From Tuctoria greenei (lineage: Eukaryota; Streptophyta; Magnoliopsida; Poales; Poaceae), in contig JAYESD010000003.1 of NCBI GenBank assembly GCA_036927565.1, forward strand, positions 39,621,325 through 39,685,324: 64,000 nt of DNA, in the 5' to 3' direction. A program made the position numbers and the translations under genes. How positions within the stretch are numbered: the first letter of the stretch is position 1; each line of letters opens with the position of its first letter. The notes beneath the pieces were generated by a model. That model saw nothing but the letters and a program-made list of their open reading frames with translations. It was not told the DNA's origin and ran no database searches. Below are positions 11,008 to 22,469 of this stretch, one piece after another.

Positions 11008-11012
11008 GTGGG
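11008..11012. repeat. Target site duplication of copia-1, left copy (GTGGG)
   Basis: GTGGG precedes the left copia-1 LTR end (TGAATGTA) and recurs at 37,729-37,733 after the right LTR. The integrase reading frame of gypsy-1 continues across the two copies, which confirms the junctions. Confidence 0.9.
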
Positions 11013-11732
11013 TGAATGTACCCTAGAGGGGGGATGAATAGGCTGTTTGAACTTTTGTCGGATCCTGAAACCCTTAACAAATCGATCAAATACAGAGAGA
11101 TCGGACTAGTCCGATACTGTGCGGACTAGTCCAGTATACGTGGACCAGAACGATCAAGTTTGATCAATGATTTCATTTCTAATACTCTATGCAGCGGAAC
11201 GTAATTTGTAACTTGGATGTATTATGATAATAAAACAAGTTATGTCAAAGATTAACTTTAATATCAATGTTTCAACGTAAGTTACACAAGATCACGAAAA
11301 CCCTAGAATGTGATGAACAATAAGAACAAAAGTATGCGACACAATATTTTATCCCGTGGTTCGATTCCATGAAGGAAATATACATCCACGTTGAGGAGTC
11401 CATGGAGGACCGAGTCTTCACCAACCGTACCCTCGTCGAATCGCCATGGAGGCCGATTCTCTTCCACTAGTCACGAAGGGGCAAATAACCGTGTTCAAGG
11501 GGCCTTCTCACAAGTTGAGGACTCCCCAAGATTTACAATGAAGAACACGACCAAACACACTTGAAATATATGCAATAACCAACAAGAGTGTGCGAAAGAT
11601 TCAAACCCAAGAGCTCAAGATCATGTGGAACAAGTCTCTCCTTTGATCAATTGCCAATCCTCAAAGATTTGATCTTTTTAGGGTTAAAATGTGTGGAGAG
11701 ATGTGTATTTTTGGCTCTTGGAAGGTGTGACA
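11013..11732 (-). repeat. Copia-1 3' LTR, distal part (R/U5 side)
   Basis: It matches 36,185-36,901 of the intact 5' LTR. It includes one perfect CGGACTAGTCCG at 11,102-11,113 and a near match just after it. It stops at the TGACA target duplication of gypsy-2 and resumes at 26,719. Confidence 0.92.
11728..11732. repeat. Target site duplication of gypsy-2, left copy (TGACA)
   Basis: TGACA precedes the TGTGGGGA end of gypsy-2 and recurs at 26,714-26,718 after its TTTTACA end. The interrupted copia-1 LTR reads continuously across the two copies when compared with 36,890-36,910. Confidence 0.92.
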
Positions 11733-14700
11733 TGTGGGGACTGGAGTCCACACTTTCCAGGAATCGCATTGTGCGATGCGACACCCAACATCACACATAT
11801 AAAGGAACACGTATTACATAAATCATTTGCTGAAATTTATAAAGATATTCAGTTTACAAATAGTTTATATAAATAAAATACAGCGGAAGAAAAGATTACA
11901 ACTCTCGTACTCAAGTCTAGTAAGCAAAAGAGAAGCCGTGCAGCCCACGAACGCTCCTCACTAGCCACGAAAACCAAACAGCGCAGCGTGGTTCCCACAT
12001 GAGTATATCACTCGGAGAGTCCCAACTCTCATCGGACAACCATAATCATAAGCACAGAGGTTAGTACCTGCAAAAAAACTTATATAGCAACCATGAGCAC
12101 GAAGGCTCAGCAAGACTTAACCGTCTCACCTAAACATGAAACTCTACATGAGGTAGAGGCATAAACATAGGATGGCAGATTCGCATAACGGACTCGCCTA
12201 AATGTGGGTCCTTATTTTCAGATTATAGCAGCAGCTTAAACCTCATGGCAGGCAACATTGTAACTCCACAATCAAATAAGAAACGCTTCATCACGATGCC
12301 GCATGCCCAAGGTGGAAAATTAAATTTAGTGAGCACTATACTAATACATACAACATAGCAATACCATGATAATATAATGTTCAGAACAGCAGCAATTAAT
12401 TCTCATCTCAGGTGCAAGTATTACTACGTCACAACTCAGTGAACAAGTGGTACTCATATCCGCGAGGGACGGTTGTTCGAATCAATGATACCCGGAATAC
12501 ACGACACGTACGCCTGTACTGGAAGTCACATAGGTGCACTCCATGGACATCATACGCAGCAATCTTTCTCAAGTTCCGCCCAAGTTGAATCTATTCAATC
12601 GTCTAGGACAGTATTCCCACTCATGGTGCACCTTTCCATTGTGAAGATGTCGTAAGAGAGTTTTCATCTACTGTGCTACGGCCGAAAGCCTAAGGCGATC
12701 GAAAAAGTCTCAACAAAGGCTTCCCAAGGTACATCGGTTTCCGTGACCCCATATATCTAGTATGACTCTAGTACAGTTTAAACTTGCTCAGCAGGGCGGC
12801 ATACGGATTGGTCCTTAACCGACATAGGCAGGGCTACACACCCAAGACCACATCTTTCTGCATCCTACGCCCCTGCTCAGTCTCATATTCAGATTACTAC
12901 TCCATTTCTTTGAACCAATCCCGTGTGAAAAGTCCTAGCCATGCGAGTAGATTCCAACTACTCGACTTCTACCGAATCCTATACCACATTTAGCATAGCA
13001 TAGTCTACACGAGGACTTAACAACTACCCAAATAATCCATAGGGTGATCTGGTCATGCAAGTGGATTTTCAATCACCTTAGCCCTAATGCACAATACTCA
13101 CCCTAGACATAGGTGATACAAATCAAAAAATTTTTAATAGCACTTAAATGCAAACCAGGCATGCCTGGTTGCGAGACGGTATCAAAGTTAATCTCTAGGG
13201 GGATAACTTCAAGTAGCTCCGGGATCCTCTTGAGCTCGGCAACTAGTCGATATGCAAAGAATTATGCAAGTTAATCAATACCGGTATTATGTTATAGCTT
13301 AATGGAAAGACCGTTAAGTATATGAATTTAAGCCTAATGGTTCTGGAAATTTTACAGGGGACACTAGGTACTATGGGAGAGGTTCTGGAAGAAATTGGGA
13401 TCAATTCATAGAAATTACTGTTGTATAAAATTCAATGAACCTAAACACTTTCCATAATTTTGAGGAAAAATCTGTACCATTGACATGACCAAAAGTTGGT
13501 GTTCTACTTAGAGGAGGTCAAGGGTGACTCAACAAAATTGGTTTCATAATTTTCAAACATCCTACTGAGAGATACTGAATTTACAAGTTTGGATAATTTA
13601 CTGAAATGTTTATGTTGTTTTGGGGCATTCTATGACCAATTAGGAAAATCTCTAGATTGAACGAGGTTAATAGGGTCCAATGAAGCTGAAATTTTTATAG
13701 GTATTCGAAAACATACTAAACAACATTTTGACAAATTTCAGATTTTTCTATGAAGCGAATCATAAGATAAAAATCAAACATGATTTTTCTTTAAAGGGCT
13801 CTATAGGAAAATCTAGGGATTTTCTTGAACATTGGGTTGCATTTCTGGTTAGTGTGGATAAAGATCAAACTAACAAAGTTATTTTGATAATTTTGGAAGC
13901 TTTCTACTGAGAGATATTCAATTCAGAAGCTTGCACAAGTTTCTCTACAAATTCTAAATGAATTTGGCTATTTTTATGTGCATAGAGGATACACAGGTGA
14001 TCAGACCATGTAAATAAAGTCTAATGACCATTAAATTGTTACAGGAGTTCACGGATATTCAGATGAAGCTTCTGGAAAAACTTGGTAATTTTCCAAAGAG
14101 CAGAACTATAGGAATTAATTCTATAAGGATTTTTCTTATTTGAATTATGGAGAAATTCCTATGTACTTTCATACAACCCCAAGTGCACAACTGGAAATTA
14201 TTCTTCATGCTGGTTCTAACAAAATTTATTTGGGAAATTTGGACAATTCTACTAGGAGATATGGATTTTTGAATTGGGAACTAAATCTGGAATTATTTTT
14301 GTATAAAAATCTGTGGCGGCAAAATTCAATTTCAATTGGCCAATCAGAGCGCAGCAGCACCATGGGTCACGGAATTAACCACGTGGCCATAATTGATACC
14401 CTGCCACAAACAGATCCACCAGGTTTTTATTCTCTCTCTGGCAAACAGGCCCCACCGGTCCCCTTCTTCTACCTCCGGCTGGCGGCGTGGGTGGCGAGCG
14501 CGGCGGCGCCCAATGGCTATGGCTCGCCGGCGACAATCTACAGTGATCTGCAACCCTCGGCACTCGCCGCCCCCACCTAAAATCGGTCGTAGAACACGAT
14601 GGAGGGCCTCCCGACGGTGATTGACGACCGGAGAAGTGGTCTTGACGGCGGCGGGCAGAGCTAGGGTTTTGGTGAACACGGATTTGCCTCGGCAAGGGCT

Positions 14701-16008
14701 AAAACCACTCGGTAAATGATCGGAGAGCATCCTGGGGTCATAAGGATGACCAAAACGAACTCCTATTGAGGTGGAAATGGCCTCGAATACAAGTTCGGCC
14801 GCGACCCGCGGCTTTTCAACCAGCGCCCGCAAGAACTCCAATTTCTATGTGTGTGGTCGATAACTTTTTGGCCTTTTTGGCAAGGATGTGCGCTAGAATG
14901 TGTAGAAGCTACTTTCTAAGCAAATCAAAGAACGATGGCACGTGCAAACCGAATTTGGATGAAGAACCGAGGCGTGCAAAAGAACTATGCGTCAGTTCTT
15001 CGTGGAACACCCGAGGTACAAGCTATGACAAGAGCTGAAAATTTGCGAGCAGGAACTAGACATGATTGCGAACCTTTTTCCTTAAAGGATCGAAGCTTGA
15101 TAATGGACGCAGCTGCGGTTCCACTGAGCAGCAGAGGACCTCTCGGCGGCCTTCCCGTCGGCGGCGAGAGAACCTCGAAATACAACCAACACAAGGCATG
15201 AAACAATGAACCAATCGATGGATAAGATAGAGAGGAAGGTTGTACCAATTTTATATGTTTGTACCTCGGTGCAACACGGGCTCAATCGCCAGCAAAATCG
15301 AAGAACAGAGAGGGTGGTGCTCTTGCGCGCAGGAGAGGGAAACGAGAGCGAGAGAGTTCCTGCCGGTTGGAAAAAGATCAAGGGAGGTAGTAGAGGGATC
15401 AGGGCGCCTTGAAGTCGAGCTGGTGAGCTGGAGAGGGCAGCTCGTGCACCGTCACGCTGGAGCATGCAGCGCTCGCGCTGGCGCGAGTAGCGGGCTCTGT
15501 TTTGCGGCTGCACGTGGGTAGAAGCTGACCAGTGGGTCGCACCAGCCACCTCAATGTACAGCTCACTTGTAAATTCAATTTAAAATAGTAAATGAGCTCA
15601 GAAAATTGTAAAACTTCGTGGATAAGTCAAGCAAGTCATGCTTATCATGATGGTGTGTTCAAATCTTATGTTCAAATAAGTTTGAACAGAATTCAAAATT
15701 TGAATTTAAATATGGCTTGAATTTGCTATGGGTCTCAAATAAAATAGCAAATGAAGTTCAAAAACCTTGGAACTTAGAAGTTAATTATTTTGAACCAAAA
15801 GAGACCTCTGGAAAAATTTGGAATCCAGTGGTCAACTCAAATCTTCATGTTAACTTCATTTGAACATTAGTTAAGTTTATTTTTTTTTGAATTCCCTGAT
15901 TTGGAGTTTGAATAAATTTGTTTTTCTCATTTCCTTTTTAATTCCTTTTATCATTCAAATTTTTTAGTCCAAACTGAAGTTTGCATAATGGAAATTAGGG
16001 CTTTTACA
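11733..16008 (-). repeat. Gypsy-2 3' LTR (4,276 bp)
   Basis: On the minus strand it starts TGTAAAAGCCC and ends AGTCCCCACA. It aligns with 22,470-26,713. A G+C-rich, CT-rich tract lies at about 14,400-15,530. Three A/T-rich units with an ACT(A)GAGAGATA-like phrase begin near 13,567, 13,908 and 14,256, spaced about 345 bases. A small-ORF-like tract homologous to that of gypsy-1 lies at 13,103-13,255. Confidence 0.93.
13103..13255 (-). other. LTR-embedded small-ORF-like tract in gypsy-2
   Basis: On the minus strand this is open to the stop at 13,105-13,103. It has the same order as in gypsy-1: acidic segment, I-N-F-D-T, Q-P-G, then I-C-I-T-Y-V-stop. The 5' LTR copy (23,851-24,005) keeps the text but is out of frame at its end. 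No ATG is obvious at the head, so translation is not supported here. Confidence 0.35.
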
Positions 16009-16020
16009 TTTCTCCCCCTT
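16009..16020 (-). promoter_or_regulatory. Gypsy-2 polypurine tract
   Basis: On the minus strand AAGGGGGAGAAA directly abuts the TGTAAAAG start of the 3' LTR. This is the plus-strand primer site of LTR retroelements, and it fixes the element's orientation as minus. Confidence 0.88.
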
Positions 16021-16071
16021 AAAAGAATCTCGTCCCGAGATTACAATGAAGAGACGAAAGTAGGAGAGAAA

Positions 16072-17434
16072 TTACCGGCAATGAGACGATAAGAAATCCG
16101 GATAGTTGGAGCGGAGATATCCTTCAGTTTCCCATGTCACTTCTAGCGGTATGGTTGCTCCATAACACTTTATAAAACCACAGCGTGCGGTTCCACGTGG
16201 TTCGAGTCTTTTCGTCGAGAATCTGAACCGAACGTTTGGAGTCCGTCAAATCCGGTTGCAATTTGCCGATTTCGTCGGTGTGGACTGCAGCTGTGGACTC
16301 GATACATTTCCGGAGCTGAGATACGTGCAAAATGTCGTGTATACCAGCGATATATGCCGGTAATTCCAATCGATAAGCCACAGTTCTACACTTCTCCATG
16401 ATAGCAAACGGGCCAATAAATCGGGGAGCGAGCTTCCCTTTTACTCCAAACCGATGAATTCCTTTCATTGGTGACACGCGGAGGTATATGTGATCTCCGA
16501 TATCAAAGTGCAGCAGGCAACGCCGCTTGTCTGCATTATTTTTCTGTTGATATTGAGCCGCTCTTGGATTTGCTTGAATGATCCGAACTTGTTCCTCGGC
16601 TTCGTTGACTAGATCAATCCCGAACGTCACCCTCTCGCCGGACTCACACCAATTCAGCGGTGTGCGGCATTTCTGGCCATAGAGAGCTTCGTATGGTGCC
16701 ATCTTGATACTTGCTTGATAACCGTTGTTGTACGAGAATTCCGGCAATGGTAAATGATGATCCCAATTTCTACCATGGTGGATGGCACATGCACGCAACA
16801 TGTCTTCAAGGACTTGGTTCACCCTCTCGGTTTGTCCATCGGTCTGTGGGTGATATGAGGAGCTTCTACCCAACGAGACGTGTAGTTGCTCCCAGAAACG
16901 AGCAACGAAGAGTGAGCCTCGATCTGAAATAATCGTGCGAGGAATGCCGTGTAGACACACGATTCTTGATATGTATAACTCCGCATATTTCTTGGCATTG
17001 AATGCGACATTTACCGGAATGAAGTGTGCTGATTTAGTTGGTCGGTCGACTATCACCCAAATTGAATCATGCTTCCGGAATGTGAGTGGCAATCCAACGA
17101 TGAAATCCATACTCACACTCTCCCATTTCCATGCGGGAATATTCAGCGGTTGCAGCTGTCCCGCTTTTCGCATGTGGTCAGCCTTCACTCGCCGACACGT
17201 ATCACACTCGGATACGTACGCTATTTCCTGCTTCATCTGTGTCCACCAAAACTTGGTCTTTAAATCTTGATACATTTTATTGCTGCCCGGATGAATAGAA
17301 AATTTTGACATGTGAGATTCATCCTATATTTTCTTCCGGAGCTTAACATCCCGGGGTACAACTATCCGGTCCTTGAACCATATTGTACTTTGATTATCTT
17401 TCCGGAAACATTTTACCTCCCCGCTGTCCACTCT
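16072..17434 (-). pseudogene. Gypsy-2 integrase with C-terminal chromodomain
   Basis: The main frame is open for 395 codons (17,311-16,124). HHCC zinc-binding residues are visible (S-I-H-P-G ... C-D-T-C-R-R-V-K). The catalytic triad is intact: Asp in M-D-F-I-V-G-L-P, Asp in S-D-R-G-S-L-F, Glu in Q-T-E-R-V-N-Q. The GPY/F-type region (K-L-A-P-R-F-I-G-P-F) follows. The chromodomain-like tail (F-Y-K-V-L-W-S-N-H-T, then T-W-E-T-E-G-Y-L) is interrupted by a 2-base loss relative to gypsy-1, and in the shifted frame it ends at 16,072. In family members the chromodomain steers insertion toward heterochromatin. Stops near 17,330 and 17,435 separate it from RNase H. One codon present in gypsy-1 between I-A and Y-V is missing in frame. 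Confidence 0.88.
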
Positions 17435-19360
17435 TTATCGTATGTGTGACATGCCCTTGTCCTTCTTTTGGGCTTCAATAATTTCCTCTCGGATGGTGGG
17501 AATGAGAGCAAGATTGTGGAGAGCCCTATATGGAATCACATATAGACTTGGTTTCTCATCTTCCATTTCAGCCATGGTGATGTTGTGAGCATGAGCTTTC
17601 CGACTAAGTGTGTCGGCCACCACGTTCGCTTTACCGGGGTGGTAGTGAATTTCAATTTCGTAATCTTTGATCAGCTCTAACCACCTTCGTTGTCTCATAT
17701 TCAGCTCCTTCTGCATGAAAATATATTTCAAAATTTTGTGGTCAGGGTAGAGGTGTACAAGATTTCCAAGCAAGTAATTCCTCCACATTTTTAATGCCAA
17801 TACCATGGCAGCGAGCTCAAGGTCATGGGTCAGATAGTGCTGATCATGGTTTCTGAGTTGGTGAGATCCATATGCGAGCACACGTCCTTCTTGCATAAGA
17901 ACACAGCCAAGTTCGATGCCAGATGCATCACAATAAACGTCGAATGGTTTTGTCGTGTCCGGCTGAGCAAAAACCGGGGCTGTTGTAAGGTGATGTACTA
18001 ATGTCTTGAACGTTTCTTCACAAGCTGAACTCCAAATATATTTGGTGCCCTTTTTCCGCAGCTCCGTCATCGGTTTAGCGATTTTTGAGAAGCTCGGGAT
18101 GAACCTCCGATAATATCCCGCTAAACCGAGGAAACTTTGGACTTCATGTACGGACTTAGGAGATTGCCATTTCAGCACTTGAACAATTTTACTTGGATCC
18201 ACCGCGATGCCCTCAGCTGAAATAATGTGTCCCAAGAATGGCACCTGGTTGATCCAAAATTCACACTTGCTGAATTTTGCATATAACTTGTGATCTCTCA
18301 ACCGTTGTAACACAATATGCAAATGTTCAGCATGCTCTTCCTCTGACTTGGAATAAACCAATATGTCGTCGATGAAGATCACGATGAATTTGTCCAACTC
18401 CGGAATGAATACCGAATGCATGAGATACATAAAGTGAGCCAGAGCGTTGGTGAGACCAAAAGACATGACAAGATACTCGTATAATCTGTATCTCGTCGAG
18501 AATGCCATCTTCGGTATATCCTCCGGTCGGATTTTGATTTGATGATATCCGGACCGAAGATCCATCTTCGAGAACACCCTCGCACCAACAAGTTGATCGA
18601 ATAGAATGTCAATGCGGGGCAGCGGGTACTTGTTCTTTATAGTAACGGCGTTGAGCGGTCGATAATCCACACATAACCGCAATGTTTCATTCTTCTTCTT
18701 GACAAACAGCGCCGAGCAGCCCCAAGGTGACGAGCTTGGGCGAATAAAACCCTTGTCCAGAAGGTCTTTCAAATGCTCCTTTAATTCAGCTAGCTCATTA
18801 GGCGCCATTTGATATGGTCTTCAAGAGATCGGTGTGGTTCCCAGTACAAGTTCAATCTTGAACTCGACGTCATGTTCGGGCGGCATGCCCGGTAAGTCAT
18901 CGGGAAACACATCAGGATAATCACGGACCACCGGAATATCTTCAAGTTTAGTTGCTTCCGTGTTATATGCAGCTGCACTGTCCTGTTTCAAGCTGTCCAA
19001 AAACAGTGTTTGCTGTCCGTGTATCGGAGAGTCAATTTGGACAGTCCGGGTACCGATATTAAGAACGGCACCGTGATGGTTCAACCACGACGTCCCCAAT
19101 ATTACGTATATATTCTGTCCATCTAATATAATCAGCGACACTGGATATATCTTGCCTCCCAAACATAGAGCTGCTCGGAGAACAATCTGACTAGCAAAGA
19201 TACTCCCACCCGGTGAACTTATAAGATAACTATTCTTGGGAGTATTGGTGGATAATTGGTGCTGATCCACACATGCTTTACTGATAAAATTGTGGGTAGC
19301 TCCGGAATCGAAGAGTATGAGGACGGGTATGTCTTTGAAAGCAAACATGCCCGCTAACAC
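17435..19360 (-). pseudogene. Gypsy-2 protease, reverse transcriptase and RNase H (nearly intact)
   Basis: The protease (19,360-18,821) has L-F-D-S-G-A-T and the later L-G-T-S-W-L-N-H-H. RT and RNase H (18,808-17,435) form one 457-codon frame with the active site V-I-F-I-D-D-I-L-V-Y-S near 18,360, RNase H F-D-V-Y-C-D-A-S-G near 17,930, and A-D-T-L-S-R-K near 17,600. Protease and RT are in the same frame, separated by one TGA at about 18,821, where gypsy-1 has Arg (CGA to TGA, a CpG-type transition). In RNase H the usual T-D-H-K reads P-D-H-K. Thus one substitution and one in-frame stop are the main lesions of a 640-codon stretch. Confidence 0.9.
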
Positions 19361-19439
19361 CGGTGCTCCCTCCAGAACACCCTCGATCGCTATATGTTGA
19401 ACACTTCCGGTTTGCAGTGTTGTCCTCTATGGTTGAATA

Positions 19440-20570
19440 CGGTGCTGAAGACACCATTGTACTGGTACTTGCCCGTTGCTCAACATCTTCTCTGGGCAGT
19501 CCTTGGTATAGTGCCCAACACGATCACATGTGAAACACTTATACTGATTCAACGTCCCGCTGACTTGAGGCCTGAATTGTCCTGCATCTCGCTACGAGAT
19601 AAATTTCCATGGAACAATTTGGGACTGTTCTTGCTGCTGATGTAATGCTGGTTGGAAATCTGATACTTCAAACGGCCAACTCCGATACCAACTCGGTTGT
19701 GCAGCCGGCTGTCATATCTGACCAGACGGTGATCAGTACACCACACGGTATTTCTGAGAAACATTATGTGTTCTGTCCTACACAGCAAGTCTCTTCTTTG
19801 ACTTCTCCACGATCTGCTCAAGTGTGGCATCCTCTTGCATAATCTCGGCATTAGACATACGTTGAATGAACCGTGATTGAACAATGCAAGCTTGTCTTTC
19901 AACATGGGGCTTAGACCCCGATAGAAGTACTCTCTCTTGTGATCCTCCGTACTCACATACTCTGACGCATATTGCGCTAGATTAACAAAGAGTTTGGAGT
20001 ATTCTTGAACACTCATTTCCCCTTGCTTCAAATCAAGAAATTCCTGAAGCTTCCTTCTCATAATGGCAGGAGGAACATGATAGGCGTGGAATGCCTTCCG
20101 GAACTCTGTCCAAGTGACTTGTTGTCCGGCAGCCAAGGAGGCGATGTGGTTCGCCCATCAAGCACGGGCGATGCCATGTAGTTGTTGTGCTGCATATAAA
20201 ACCTTCATCTGGTCACTATACTGTAGCAGTCTGAACTTAGCTTCAATGGTGCGGAGCCAATAGACCGCATCTAGAGGTTCACTATCACCACTGAACACGG
20301 GGGGTGCAGTCACCAAGAATTCCGGATATGTTGCTTCCTGAGGTTGACGATTGCCTTTGGCTTGATGTCCCCCCCCTGATTGCACGTAATATGCATGAGG
20401 GTTTGCAGTAGTTCGGTCCGCTCGTCGCGTGAACCCAGCATGGCTGCGATATCATCCGCCAATGTAAGCGGAGACGGAGGTGGCGGTTGCGCCGGTTGTT
20501 CCGGCTCTCGAGAGTCATCCCCTCCCTGACTTGAACCACAGACCTCGTATGTTGCCCAAGTGCGCACCAT
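19440..20570 (-). pseudogene. Gypsy-2 Gag
   Basis: It begins at ATG 20,570 with a Pro/Gln-rich N-terminus (several P-P-P runs). It frameshifts near 20,385, then carries the Retrotrans_gag-type core (20,330-19,860; W-T-E-F-R-K-A-F-H-A-Y-H). A TGA near 20,160 sits where gypsy-1 has Trp. A further frameshift near 19,860 leads to a stop-dotted linker. The zinc knuckle CFTCDRVGHYTKDC is at 19,496-19,537. Residue order matches gypsy-1 Gag throughout, so the two are close relatives. This copy keeps the initiation codon that gypsy-1 has lost. Confidence 0.85.
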
Positions 20571-22454
20571 TCTGCAGTTACAGTCATTAATCCAACATGA
20601 GACGTGATATTGCAAGATCACACTACGATGAAAACAATAGTGTGTGTATTGATAACCAAACTTGCATAACAGTAACATATATTGATAAAGTATAAACTTT
20701 ATACACAATACATCATCCCTGGACAAATGTTGCAATAGTGAGCTCCAAAAAATGAACTCCATGGATCGATGTTCATTTCAACTATCGTTGGTCGCGACGG
20801 GACGTTATGCGCGTTATCGTGCGAATACACACTTTTATTTTCAATATGACACAAATATGGTCATAAAAGAAAAGAGGTTTGAGTGAGTCAAACCCTCAAT
20901 TCCACTTGTAAATGGTTGAGTATTGACAACTGGTCCATTACGACACTTCTCGAAGTGAAATCAAGGACCAGATTCACAACAAGACCAAATTACCAAACCG
21001 ATGAAGTTTTTGTTGAAACCTGACCATCTTGTACTCAAACATAAATTTAACACCGTAAATGGCAGAATCAGATCTTGAGGTGAACTACAAAGTTGAAGTA
21101 CACTTCATGAGCTTTCCAAAAAGTATTGTTCTTCCTCCATATAGTTTCTGATTGAGAAGATATGGCATTGTAAACCTGACATTTTTTCTGGGAAATTTGA
21201 CAGCGTGTCCTTTGTTCATGCTGATTTTGGACCACAATTTCCAGATATAAAACAGAAGAATTTACAAAAGCCACAATTTAAAAATTTTAATAAGTATTAC
21301 AAAGATTCCATAAATGTCTTGCACGGCCCGGTTCGAATTTTCTAGAGTGAGATATAGTGAAAACAATCAGGAGTCCAGAGAGGGTTCCATTTTCTGTCCA
21401 GTTTGGCAGATTTTGGAATTTTGAAATTTTGAACATGTTAGAGGGGAATTCAGTCCTGGAGTTGAACATAACAGTTTCAAAGGACTTCATAAAATCTCCA
21501 TCCATTTAAGATACACATTCATTGGAGTTTTCTTCTGGGAGATATGGTATCTCAAAATCAGGTATTTTTCAGGAAGAAACAGAACACTCTGTTTTTAAAT
21601 TGGTGACTTTAAAACCTACTCCAAATTTGAAAACTTAGTTCAAACTCAGTGCTCGATAGCTAATATAAGTAGTTTTACATCTTATCAGTTCCATTTTACA
21701 GAAAAGTGGTTAATGCATAAATGGAGTATATGTCAGTACTACGTGCCTCGCAAAGTAAAAATTCTAAGCCAGTATTCCGGCATACGTCCCAACGGTGGCT
21801 TTAATGATGTTCACTCGCAAACGATTTCTAAATGCAATACGTTCACATGGTCAGTGTACCTATCACTACACACAAACTACTGATCAATCATATGGTATTG
21901 TATGACACAGCCCGCACGGGCGAACATTTCACAATAATATATATATGAAAATAAAAACATTCGTCCCGTATCATTCCATACGGGCCGCCACGAGTTAAGC
22001 CACGTCTCGAGGTACATGACCGGATTTCTACCACCCGACGGGGTCCCACATCTTTGCATGGTGCTGCACCAGTAGGAGACGAATCGGGTTATGTCCCACC
22101 CGACAGGGGCTCGCACTAATTTTGAAGCACGCTGGGGTACCGCATATCATATGTTCTTAGAAACATGGAAAGTTTCAGATACTCATATTGACATTTCCGT
22201 GCCAAGCCACAGAAACAATAACATGCTACCTCTCGCATGGTAAGATTACCGCAATTGATCCGCTTGCGGTGGCACACCTTAGCTCTTATCTGATGTCAGA
22301 GCGTCGTTACAAAATATAATAACACATAGGTTAGATTTGCCACCTTAATAACTTATGGTAATATAGTCCTTATGTGGGCCTAGTACCGTATCCTCACCGT
22401 ATCCTATGTTTTTCTTGTAATACGATCCTTATTTAGTGTGCTATTCCCAATGTG
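20571..22454 (-). other. Gypsy-2 leader, lacking the extra ORF
   Basis: No coding region. It aligns with the gypsy-1 leader on both sides of gypsy-1's extra ORF. The junction is at about 20,851-20,868, where the minus strand reads CTTTTATGACCATATTTG against gypsy-1's TTTTATAG joined to CCATGTTTG. Phrases like GAGATATGG recur near 21,150, 21,340 and 21,538, spaced about 200 bases. Confidence 0.7.
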
Positions 22455-22466
22455 GCTCTGATACCA
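22455..22466 (-). promoter_or_regulatory. Gypsy-2 primer binding site
   Basis: The plus strand reads GCTCTGATACCA, which on the minus strand is TGGTATCAGAGC, three bases after the 5' LTR. It is identical to the gypsy-1 PBS and matches initiator tRNA-Met. Confidence 0.93.
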
Positions 22467-22469
22467 GGC

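Noticed and set aside
14344..15549. Several 80-165 codon frames on both strands in the gypsy-2 LTR
   Set aside because: They lie in the G+C-rich LTR tract, overlap each other in many frames, and are not kept in step between the two LTR copies.
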